NCBI RefSeq assembly: GCF_037039395.1
Contig: NZ_CP146242.1
Coordinates: 3,731,001 to 3,795,000 of the forward strand
Reading direction: 5' to 3'
DNA length: 64,000 bases
From: Agrobacterium vitis
Lineage (GTDB): Bacteria; Pseudomonadota; Alphaproteobacteria; Rhizobiales; Rhizobiaceae
Each line of letters begins with the position of its first letter. Positions within the stretch are counted from its first letter, which is position 1. A model generated the notes under the pieces. That model saw only the letters and a list, made by a program, of their open reading frames with translations, made no database searches and had not been told where the DNA came from. A program made the position numbers and the translations under genes. Positions 44,368 to 51,910 of the stretch are shown here, one piece after another.

Positions 44368-44677
44368 CGGCAACAAAATCGGGATCTGCATGCCCATGCC
44401 CATCCGCATAGGGAATGGTCGGCCCTGCGGCGCGAATACGCTCACGCAGGCGCAGCGGCCAGAGCTTTCCATCCCGCTCTTCCACATCGACCACGGCGAC
44501 GTCAACAACGAGATTATTGGTAAAGTCCCGTTTGCCGCTTGCTTCCAGCGCAGCGACAGCCTCGGCATGACGGGCAACCAGCGACGATTGCAGGTCTTCC
44601 ACCCATTGGCCTGAGGCGTCGAGCCAGACGGCGATGCCATCGCTCAAGCGGTTGGCGGTCAAGACTTTCTCTGCCAT
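44363..44677 (-). CDS. DUF2849 protein of the sulfite reductase cluster
   Basis: A 104-aa soluble protein of the DUF2849 family, found in rhizobia between cysG and cysI. The conserved start MAEKVLTANRLSDGIAVWLD is clear. Function unknown. ATG at 44677 follows GAGGG by 7 bases and lies just after the cysG stop. The last residues lie at the edge of the neighbouring repeat. Confidence 0.88.
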   Translation of the reverse strand: MAEKVLTANRLSDGIAVWLDASGQWVEDLQSSLVARHAEAVAALEASGKRDFTNNLVVDVAVVDVEERDGKLWPLRLRERIRAAGPTIPYADGHGHADPDFVAV

Positions 44678-44679
44678 TG

Positions 44680-46137
44680 TCAAACCCTCGTCATCTGCTG
44701 TTGATCGACATTCGCCAGGGCAAGACGCGCCTGCGCCAACGGCATCGACCGCTCGAAATTCGCACCCGCTACCGCATCGCCGATAATGACCATCACGGGT
44801 CCGGTCAATTCCGTCATACCTTCCAGACCCGGCAATTCCCGCAGTGTACCATGCAGCAGGCGGCGGTCTCCGCGCCCGGCATTTTCCACCACGGCAACCG
44901 TCGTGTCCTGCGCCAGACCACCGGCAATCAGCCGTTCAGCCACGGAGGCCGCCACTGTGCGCCCCATATAGACGGCAACGGTTGCGCCTGAAAGCGCCAG
45001 CCGCGCCCAATCGGGCAAAACATCGCCTGTCAGGTCATGACCGGTGGTAAAGACCAGCGACGACGAGACACCGCGCAAGGTCAAGGGCAATTCGAAATCA
45101 GCTGCCGCCGCCAACGCCGAGGTGACGCCAGGCACGATCTCATAAGCGATACCGGCATCGCGCAGCGCCGCCATTTCCTCACCGGCTCGTCCGAAGATCA
45201 AGGGATCGCCGGATTTCAGCCGCACAATGCGTTTTCCGGCCCGGCCGAGCGACAGGAGGAGATCATTGATCTCGCTCTGCGACTTGGAATGACAGCCCTT
45301 GCGCTTACCAACCGGAATGCGGTCCGCGTCGCGCCGGCCCATATCGACCACGGCCTGCGGCACAAGCGCATCGTAAACAATGGCGTCAGCTTCCATCATC
45401 AGCCGATGGGCGCGCAATGTCAGCAGGTCTTCCGCCCCCGGCCCGGCCCCGACCAGAAAGATCCGACCTTCCGGCACGGTATTGGCCGCCGTCTTCAGCA
45501 GCTTTGTCGCCCGGCGGCGTGCGACTTTCACATCGCCACCTTCCATGGCATCAGCCACATCGCCTTGAAAGAAAGAACGCCAGAACAAACGGCGCGCCAC
45601 ACCGCGCGGCACAAGCCTGTCAACGGCATGACGATAGCTATTGGCCAACCGCCCCAGCTTGCCCAGCGACCTCGGCAATTGCCGGTCAATTCCGGCGCGG
45701 ATCATCTGGGCCAGCACTGGCCCCACACCTTCCGTGCCAATTGCCACCGCAATCGGCGCACGATTAACAAGAGCAGGCGTATAGAAATCACAATAGTCAG
45801 GCTGATCGACGGCATTGGCAGGTATTTTTTGCAGCCGTGCCGCTTCAACAATCATCCGATCCGCCGCGCCATCACCGGTCGCGGCAAAAACCAATTTCAT
45901 CCCCACCAGCAGATCAGGAGAAAACGGTGCCGGATTGATCTCAATGGATTTACGCTTCAGAAAGGCTGCATAAGCAGGCTCCGGCTCCTGGGTAAAGGCA
46001 ACGATCGTCGCTGATGTATTGGCAATCAGCCGAGCCTTGGCAAAGGCCTCGTCGCCATCGCCAAACACAGCCAATTTCGCGCCGGAAACGCGAAAAAACG
46101 CCGGAAAAACCGCCAGCTTGTCAGACTCGATGCTCAA
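44680..46137 (-). CDS. cysG: Siroheme synthase CysG
   Basis: About 485 aa, a fusion of precorrin-2 dehydrogenase/ferrochelatase (N-terminal 210 residues, NAD motif VFGDGDEAFAKARL) and uroporphyrinogen-III methyltransferase (GRIFLVGAGPGAEDLLTLRAH, VRLKSGDPLIFGRAGEE). It makes siroheme for CysI. The frame is open to 46197, but TTG at 46137 (LSIESDKLAVFPAFF) has AAGGA 8 bases upstream and gives the family-like N-terminus. First gene of the cluster. Confidence 0.93.
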   Translation of the reverse strand: MSIESDKLAVFPAFFRVSGAKLAVFGDGDEAFAKARLIANTSATIVAFTQEPEPAYAAFLKRKSIEINPAPFSPDLLVGMKLVFAATGDGAADRMIVEAARLQKIPANAVDQPDYCDFYTPALVNRAPIAVAIGTEGVGPVLAQMIRAGIDRQLPRSLGKLGRLANSYRHAVDRLVPRGVARRLFWRSFFQGDVADAMEGGDVKVARRRATKLLKTAANTVPEGRIFLVGAGPGAEDLLTLRAHRLMMEADAIVYDALVPQAVVDMGRRDADRIPVGKRKGCHSKSQSEINDLLLSLGRAGKRIVRLKSGDPLIFGRAGEEMAALRDAGIAYEIVPGVTSALAAAADFELPLTLRGVSSSLVFTTGHDLTGDVLPDWARLALSGATVAVYMGRTVAASVAERLIAGGLAQDTTVAVVENAGRGDRRLLHGTLRELPGLEGMTELTGPVMVIIGDAVAGANFERSMPLAQARLALANVDQQQMTRV

Positions 46138-46411
46138 AGATCCATTCCTTGTTATCTCGCCATTATCAGGGAAAACAACGCTCTTATGAAGAAACACGAA
46201 TCTGCCTTCCCGACGGCATCGATATTTCTATCCTAACGCATTTGAAGATAAGAGCAAAACCAACCCGCCCCGGCAATTTTCAATCAATACGTAGAGTAAG
46301 GCTTTCCCTTGGCCCCTGCTTGCCGCTAAATGCGCTGCGAGTTTGTCCGGCAAAAGTGTCCATCGGTTTTGCCGAAACGACAAAGACGAATTTCAAGGAG
46401 TGCTGCCCATC

Positions 46412-46999
46412 ATGACCGATCAAAATCTCACCGCCAGATTGCTTGACGTGATCGAGCAGGACATCATCCCGCTGACGGAAAAAGGCGTGGCCGACGGCAA
46501 CAAGATTTTTGGCGCGGCAATCTTGCGCAAATCGGACCTGTCGCTGGTGCTGGCCGAGACCAATAACGAGCTGGAAAACCCGCTCTGGCATGGCGAAGTC
46601 CATACGCTGAAGCGCTTTTACGAACTGGGCGAGCGCCCACCGACATCAGAGCTGATTTTCCTCTCCACCCATGAACCCTGCACCATGTGCATGTCGGCAA
46701 TCACCTGGGCCGGTTTCGACAATTTCTATTATTTCTTCAGCCATGAAGATAGCCGCGATGCCTTCGCTATTCCGCACGACCTGAAAATTCTGAAGGAAGT
46801 GTTCGGGCTGGAACCCGGCGGCTATCGCAAACAAAATGCCTTCTGGCACAGTTTCGCCATCAACGACATGATTGAAGTGGAAGACGATGCAATCAGGGGG
46901 GAACTGCTGACCCAGGCCCAGAAGATCCGTGGCCTCTACGGCAATCTGTCCGGCCAGTATCAATCGGCCAAGAGCGGCAACGACATTCCGCTAAACTGA
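46412..46999 (+). CDS. Nucleoside/cytidine-type deaminase
   Basis: A 195-aa zinc deaminase. The zinc/catalytic motifs are HGEVHTL (HxE) and HEPCTMC (PCxxC). The C-terminal half (FFSHEDSRDAFAIPHDLKILKEVFG) differs from guanine deaminase or TadA, so the substrate is uncertain. ATG at 46412 (MTDQNLT) has an AAGGAG 10-11 bases upstream; the frame extends to 46343. It is followed by mazG on the same strand after 23 bases; both could act in nucleotide housecleaning. Confidence 0.87.
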   Translation: MTDQNLTARLLDVIEQDIIPLTEKGVADGNKIFGAAILRKSDLSLVLAETNNELENPLWHGEVHTLKRFYELGERPPTSELIFLSTHEPCTMCMSAITWAGFDNFYYFFSHEDSRDAFAIPHDLKILKEVFGLEPGGYRKQNAFWHSFAINDMIEVEDDAIRGELLTQAQKIRGLYGNLSGQYQSAKSGNDIPLN

Positions 47000-47022
47000 T
47001 CTTTGTTGAATAAGGAAAAACC

Positions 47023-47853
47023 ATGCAGCCCTCACAGGATATCGCCCGGCTGATCGAAATCATGGCGGCGCTTCGCGATCCGCAAACCGGCTGCCCCTGG
47101 GACATTGTCCAGACATTCGAGACGATCAAGCCCTATACGCTGGAAGAAGCCTATGAGGTGGCCGACGCCATCGAACGCAATGACCCGGACGATCTCTGCG
47201 AAGAACTGGGTGATCTCTTGCTGCAAGTGGTGTTTCATGCGCGGATTGCCGAGGAGGCCGGTCTGTTTTCCTTCGGCGACGTGGTCGAAGCGGTGACCTC
47301 TAAAATGATCCGCCGTCATCCGCATGTGTTTGCCCGCTCGGATGCCGATACGCCTGACGCCGTCAAGCTGCAATGGGATGTGATTAAAAAGCAGGAAAAA
47401 CAAGAAAGAGCCGAACGTCGCGCAGCGCGTGGTGTGGCCGAGGTGTTTAAAGACGGTCATCTCGGCTCAGTGCAGCGAACGTTTCCGGCCCTGACGGAAG
47501 CCGTCAAGCTTCAGGAACAGGCTGCAAAGGTCGGGTTCGATTGGGCTGAGGCCGAACCCATTCTCGACAAGATCGAGGAGGAGATCGCCGAACTGCGAGA
47601 AGCACTCCAAACCGGGCAGCCAGACAAGATAAAAGACGAGCTGGGAGATCTGATTTTCGCTCTGGTCAATATTGGCCGACACACCGGCAGCGATCCCGAA
47701 CAAGCCCTGCGGGGAACGAATGTGAAATTCAGACGGCGCTTCGGCTATATCGAACGGACATTACGGGAAAGCGGAGAGCGCCTGGAAAATGCAACACTCG
47801 CCCGGATGGAAGCGCTATGGAAAGAAGCAAAAAGACTGGAACGCTTTTTATGA
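47023..47853 (+). CDS. mazG: Nucleoside triphosphate pyrophosphohydrolase MazG
   Basis: A 276-aa enzyme that hydrolyses NTPs to NMP and pyrophosphate. Two MazG domains are visible: CPWDIVQTFETIKPYTLEEAYEVADAIE...EELGDLLLQVVFHARIAEE and a second around EEIAELREALQ...DELGDLIFALVNIGRHTG, both with the EExxE...ExxD metal sites. The stop codon overlaps the end of the AT-rich minus-strand gene by 6 bases, marking the island edge. Confidence 0.95.
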   Translation: MQPSQDIARLIEIMAALRDPQTGCPWDIVQTFETIKPYTLEEAYEVADAIERNDPDDLCEELGDLLLQVVFHARIAEEAGLFSFGDVVEAVTSKMIRRHPHVFARSDADTPDAVKLQWDVIKKQEKQERAERRAARGVAEVFKDGHLGSVQRTFPALTEAVKLQEQAAKVGFDWAEAEPILDKIEEEIAELREALQTGQPDKIKDELGDLIFALVNIGRHTGSDPEQALRGTNVKFRRRFGYIERTLRESGERLENATLARMEALWKEAKRLERFL

Positions 47854-48213
47854 ATCAGGAATAACAACCCGTACTACTGCGCCATTTTGCTTCACAGTTA
47901 TATTAGAAATATTCAACACACATCCATCGAGATTTTCATTAATATAAATGATATCAGATGGCGAATTGGCAGAAATTGTTTGATTTCTTGAGATTGAACC
48001 ACATTGAATATAAACATTAGCATTATTATTTATACTTAAATTTGATATTTGCACGAATGTATTTATACCATTATATGTTTTCATTTTAAAATGGTGCCCA
48101 CTCGGTAAATTACATGAAAACACTTTTTCAATTTTTATATTGGAACCCTGATTAAATTCATCTTGAGTGTTTTTTGTCTGATTGTATTCGCACTTATTAA
48201 CCCGATAATTCAT
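47848..48213 (-). CDS. AT-rich small unknown protein, paralogue of 49786-50079
   Basis: A 121-aa protein from DNA of about 30% G+C, against roughly 60% around it. The C-terminal 68 residues align with those of the 97-aa protein at 49786-50079 (shared QIxNLS, Y, G, I.AN, N..G..L.I.NI; about 19 identities in 66 aligned positions). The pattern of alternating hydrophobic residues suggests beta strands. No signal peptide is seen. Family not recognised. The stop codon lies within the last codons of mazG. The IS left end lies only 50 bases before its start, so its own promoter may have been displaced. Confidence 0.6.
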   Translation of the reverse strand: MNYRVNKCEYNQTKNTQDEFNQGSNIKIEKVFSCNLPSGHHFKMKTYNGINTFVQISNLSINNNANVYIQCGSISRNQTISANSPSDIIYINENLDGCVLNISNITVKQNGAVVRVVIPDS

Positions 48214-48262
48214 GTTGAGAATTCCACCATGAAAACCGTCTACAGAGCATGAAGAAGCAATT

Positions 48263-49572
48263 GGACACCTCTAAAAACCTCCCCATTTTCCGCGTTTCAT
48301 GATTCAATCCGGCCAGTGTGATTTTCTGGGAGCGGATGATGCGTGGGCAACCGGGCTTTTGGGATTTGGATGATCGTTACGAACGGCTGAGTGCCGTCGG
48401 CGATCCGCTGGAGAAGCTCAACAGCATCATTCCATGGGCGATATTTGAAAAACCTTTAGCGAAGGCGCTGAAGCGGTCCGACGGATCGAAGGGTGGACGT
48501 CCACCATTTCCGTCGGTTCTGATGTTTAAAATCCTGGTGCTGCAAGCGCTTTATAATCTCTCCGACGACCAAGCAGAGTTTGTTATCCAGGACCGGCTGT
48601 CGTTTATGCGTTTCCTTGGCCTTTCCCTTTCGCAGAAGGTGCCGGATGCCAAGACGATCTGGCTGTTCCGAGAGAGTTTGGTGCGTGCAGGTGCCATTGA
48701 TAATCTGTTTGCCCGTTTCGACAAGCATCTCTCACGTTCCGGATATCTGGCCAAAGGCGGGCAGATCGTTGACGCCACGATCATCCAGGCTCCCAAGCAA
48801 CATAACAGCCAGGACGAGAAAGACGCGATCAAGGCCGGCGAAATCCCTGAGGACTGGAAGGATAAACCCGCCAGGCTGGCCCAGAAGGACCGCGACGCGC
48901 GATGGACAGTGAAGTATTCCAAGGCGAAACGGCCAACGGAGACGCCGACGTCGACGACGACTGGCCAGCACGATATTGCCATTCCAATGTTTGGTTACAA
49001 AAACCATGCAGGCATCGACCGAGCCCATGGCTTTATCCGGGGATGGACGGTGACGAGTGCGAGCGCCCATGACGGAGCCCAGCTTCGAAACGTAGTGACC
49101 AAAGACAATACCGCGTCGACGGTCTGGGCCGATACGGCCTATCGCTCCAAGACCAACGAGGAATGGTTGCAGGACAATGGCCTAAAGTCCGACATCCATC
49201 AGAAGAAGCCAAAGGGCAAACCCATGCCGGAGGCGATGTCGCGCGCCAACGGCCGTCGTTCGAAGGTCCGCTCCGCCATCGAACATGTCTTTGCGCGGCA
49301 GAAGGACAAGATGAAGCTCTTCGTGCGCACCATCGGAATCAGCCGAGCGAGGGTGAAGATCGGCATGGCCAATATCACCTACAACATGCTTCGCTATGTC
49401 TGGCTGACTGGAAAACCACGGACCGCATAACGCGCAGCTGGCCGGAAGGCCGAAATGCATGCCGCAGATGCGGCAATCATCACAAAAAATGGGCGATCAT
49501 CCGCGCGAGTTCATCGCGGAAATACATCCACGGCACCATCTTGCCAACTGCGACCGGTAAATCGAGGTGTCC
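48263..49572 (+). mobile_element. IS5-family insertion sequence
   Basis: About 1310 bp, bounded by inverted repeats GGACACCTC (48263-48271) and GAGGTGTCC (49564-49572), with AATT on both outer sides (48259-48262 and 49573-49576), which may be the target duplication or part of a longer CAATTGGACACCTC repeat. One transposase gene fills most of it. It separates the two AT-rich paralogues. Confidence 0.88.
48318..49430 (+). CDS. IS5-family transposase (DDE)
   Basis: A 370-aa transposase. The N-terminal DUF772-like domain has GGRPPFPSVLMFKILVLQALYNLSDDQAEF. The catalytic triad is probably Asp152 (VDATII), Asp272 (WADTAYRS) and Glu322 (SAIEHVFARQKDKM). Frame and motifs are intact, so the element may still be active. 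GTG at 48318 and ATG at 48336 are both possible starts. Confidence 0.92.
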   Translation: MIFWERMMRGQPGFWDLDDRYERLSAVGDPLEKLNSIIPWAIFEKPLAKALKRSDGSKGGRPPFPSVLMFKILVLQALYNLSDDQAEFVIQDRLSFMRFLGLSLSQKVPDAKTIWLFRESLVRAGAIDNLFARFDKHLSRSGYLAKGGQIVDATIIQAPKQHNSQDEKDAIKAGEIPEDWKDKPARLAQKDRDARWTVKYSKAKRPTETPTSTTTGQHDIAIPMFGYKNHAGIDRAHGFIRGWTVTSASAHDGAQLRNVVTKDNTASTVWADTAYRSKTNEEWLQDNGLKSDIHQKKPKGKPMPEAMSRANGRRSKVRSAIEHVFARQKDKMKLFVRTIGISRARVKIGMANITYNMLRYVWLTGKPRTA

Positions 49573-49747
49573 AATTGACAATACTGCGAGAACAAAGCAA
49601 TTCAGCAATAAACGCAAAAAATCTTGCACCAGCTTTCCGCCAAATTGGTTTTTCGAACGTCACTTCATGATGACACGTCATCTCCACATCAAGAGGGCGT
49701 TCGAAAATAAAACACCGTGACTTTAATTCATAAATCGTTAGTGAAAT

Positions 49748-49770
49748 AGCCTCCTCGAAACGAGGAGGCT
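49748..49770 (-). terminator. Hairpin after the AT-rich 97-aa gene
   Basis: AGCCTCCTCG and CGAGGAGGCT form a perfect 10-bp stem with a 3-base loop, 15 bases after the minus-strand stop. The tail ATTTCAC is only moderately T-rich. It would limit read-through into the second paralogue. Confidence 0.75.
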
Positions 49771-49785
49771 ATAACAGCTCAAAAA

Positions 49786-50079
49786 TTAAGTAGATTTAAG
49801 AGTGACTTTCGCAGTAGCACTCCTTGTACTGATGTTTGTAATTTTCAAAGCAGCACCATTAAAATTATGCACAACTACATATGGGTCAGCAGTGTTCGCA
49901 AGGATCTGTCCTTGATATGTAAATGCTCCGGCATTTACATAAAACTGAAGCGTATTGCTTGTACTCAAATTTTCGATTTGAAGAACACTGTCTGCCTGAG
50001 TAGTTGGGTTAGCTACAGCGGAAAAATCCTCCGGAACATTCAACGGCATATTGTATTCCAAGGTCATTTGCGAAGACAT
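49786..50079 (-). CDS. AT-rich small unknown protein, 97 aa, paralogue of 47848-48213
   Basis: A 97-aa protein from DNA of about 38% G+C. The sequence is low in charge, with repeated Thr/Asn/Val patterns that suggest a small beta-sandwich; no signal peptide, no cysteine. Family not recognised. The ribosome site AAGGAGG stands 7 bases before the ATG and is near perfect, unlike its neighbours, so high expression is likely. A TTTAGAG/CTCTAAA stem lies upstream (50104-50131) and a hairpin follows the gene. It probably once formed a tandem pair with 47848-48213, now split by the IS. Confidence 0.68.
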   Translation of the reverse strand: MSSQMTLEYNMPLNVPEDFSAVANPTTQADSVLQIENLSTSNTLQFYVNAGAFTYQGQILANTADPYVVVHNFNGAALKITNISTRSATAKVTLKST

Positions 50080-50817
50080 AATATTTCCTCCTTAGGTTTA
50101 TATTTTAGAGAAACCATTTGATTACTCTAAACACAACTTATAAGATTATTTAATAAAAAAACAATCGCAAATATACATATACCCAAAAATGGTCATCTTA
50201 TACCAAGGCTCTGACATGCTGACGCATCCTCGTCTTGGAGGGATTGCAAGTATCTCAAATGCATCAGTGGCTTGAAATATTTGCAAACGGAATACGAAGA
50301 GTCATTTTCAGTGACTCTTCGTATCAATCAATCTTCTGACTGTGAGTGCTCGGAAGGCGAGGGTACGTCGATGTCCGCGAAGCTCTGCATCGGTGGCGCA
50401 AGGGCTGGCCTGAACGATTGAGCCAACAACGATCCCAAGAGGATGTTTGGCGAATGCAGTCGCGAACTACTTGTTGCCTACCTTCCAAAGCCTGCACATC
50501 GCTATAAAACTGGCTTGCCTATTGCGGAAGATTAGCCAGCGCGATCGTTATGTTTGGCGGGGTTAGTATGTTACATCCCATTCCCAACATCTCGCCGCAT
50601 AAGAACCCAGTGTTTGACCATTTCCGCCGATGTATCGGAAAGTCAGATGTAGGTCCCATCGGAAACGGTGATTTGCTGAAATTCGCGCTACTGATCGCAT
50701 CACTCGCTGACGGCCACTCGACGGCTTCGCACAAGTTATAATATATAATTATCTTCAATAATTAAAACGCGTTCCGCATCATCATCGGAACGGCCACGCG
50801 GCTATGGAGTTTGGATT
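50080..50817. other. 738-base gap: AT-rich leader and possible gene remnants
   Basis: The first 150 bases are AT-rich and hold the leader of the 97-aa gene, with an inverted repeat TTTAGAG/CTCTAAA at 50104-50131 and a possible minus-strand promoter (TTGTTT, 16 bases, TATAAG). From 50340 to 50535 the DNA is GC-normal and shows short open stretches (a GTG-started frame near 50343 and a frame ending at the TAG near 50535) that look like pieces of a broken gene. Nothing else could be supported. Confidence 0.4.
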
Positions 50818-51888
50818 ATGAACGTACACGTCAAGTCTCGACCACCCGGACAGGCACCGCAGCCCGAAGATATTGCCCATTTTATGCAAATTCTCTCCTG
50901 TATCCCGGATGTGCAGACGGCATGCTGGATGGGAACGGAGTTCCTTGCGCAACTCGCGCCGCAAGACCTCGAGGAGGCAACGGTGGCGTTGTCGCATGTT
51001 CACCCGTTCTTCTTGCCCGACATGGATAAGGATGTGGCAGAAAACGTCAAACTTTGCCTTGGTCGGTTTGCCGAGACAGTATTTCAGGCGCGATTGACCG
51101 CTCATCGGGCGAAAAATCTCAATCTGCTTGTGGCGGGCACGCCAGGATCGGCAGACATTGTCGGACATGCTCTGCGCAAGACGCTCGGGCTGCGCTCAGC
51201 CAATCTCGTCACCATGGCCTATTCGGATTATTCCGCCTCCCTGTTTGGAGCCAATCTAAGCTCAAAAGAGTTGGACGAACTGGCCTTGCAGCGCAACGGG
51301 CTGGACGGTGTCGGATATGTAGCGGAGCATCCGGTGCTTTGCACACCCTATGTTGCCCGACAAATGGCGCTCTATGGCATCAGGCCAATCGTTACCATCC
51401 GCAACTTCTTCGTTTCCCTGATCTGCACGGATGACGCGCTGATGCAAGCAAGAGGCTTGCAGAACAGCATGGGTGAAGGCTTTTTCGATGATGGACTGCC
51501 CGCCTGCTATCAGGACCTGCCCCTGGAGAAACGCTTGGATCTGCTGGTAGACGCGCAAGCCGTCTGGTATGCGCAATTTGTCGCAAGTTGGCAGAAATGC
51601 GAAGCGAGTGGACAGGTGAAGCCGCTCTGGATTTCCTATGAAAAGGATATTCTTGGAGATGCGTTACCCCTGGCCGAGAAAATTGCCGATTTCATTGGTA
51701 GTCATCAGGCTGACGCGACGGCCATTGCCCAGGCACTGACCGATGAGAAAGCTGCCAACACCATAATGGCCGACAAAAGCCTCCCGTATCGTGCAAAAAT
51801 CATACCGGCGTCCATCCGCGACCGCACCATGACAATCTTTGATCGCTATGCGGGGGACGCCGATCTGAAAAGCCTGATTGGAGAATAG
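50818..51888 (+). CDS. Sulfotransferase-like protein
   Basis: A 356-aa soluble protein. LLVAGTPGSADIVGHALRKTLGL resembles the 5'-phosphosulfate loop of PAPS-dependent sulfotransferases (usually GTPRSGST), and PIVTIRNFFVSLICTD resembles the 3'-phosphate motif (RNPxDxxxS). The first 90 residues are not recognisable and may bind an acceptor. The acceptor is unknown. ATG at 50818 follows GGAG by 8 bases. It is alone on the plus strand, convergent with hflX 22 bases away, at the end of the accessory island. Confidence 0.6.
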   Translation: MNVHVKSRPPGQAPQPEDIAHFMQILSCIPDVQTACWMGTEFLAQLAPQDLEEATVALSHVHPFFLPDMDKDVAENVKLCLGRFAETVFQARLTAHRAKNLNLLVAGTPGSADIVGHALRKTLGLRSANLVTMAYSDYSASLFGANLSSKELDELALQRNGLDGVGYVAEHPVLCTPYVARQMALYGIRPIVTIRNFFVSLICTDDALMQARGLQNSMGEGFFDDGLPACYQDLPLEKRLDLLVDAQAVWYAQFVASWQKCEASGQVKPLWISYEKDILGDALPLAEKIADFIGSHQADATAIAQALTDEKAANTIMADKSLPYRAKIIPASIRDRTMTIFDRYAGDADLKSLIGE

Positions 51889-51910
51889 GTTAGCGCTAAT
51901 CTGGGCTATT

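Noticed and set aside
50519..50758. Overlapping 63-79-codon frames on both strands before the sulfotransferase-like gene
   Set aside because: No ribosome site, no family resemblance, opposite strands overlap; neither can be preferred.
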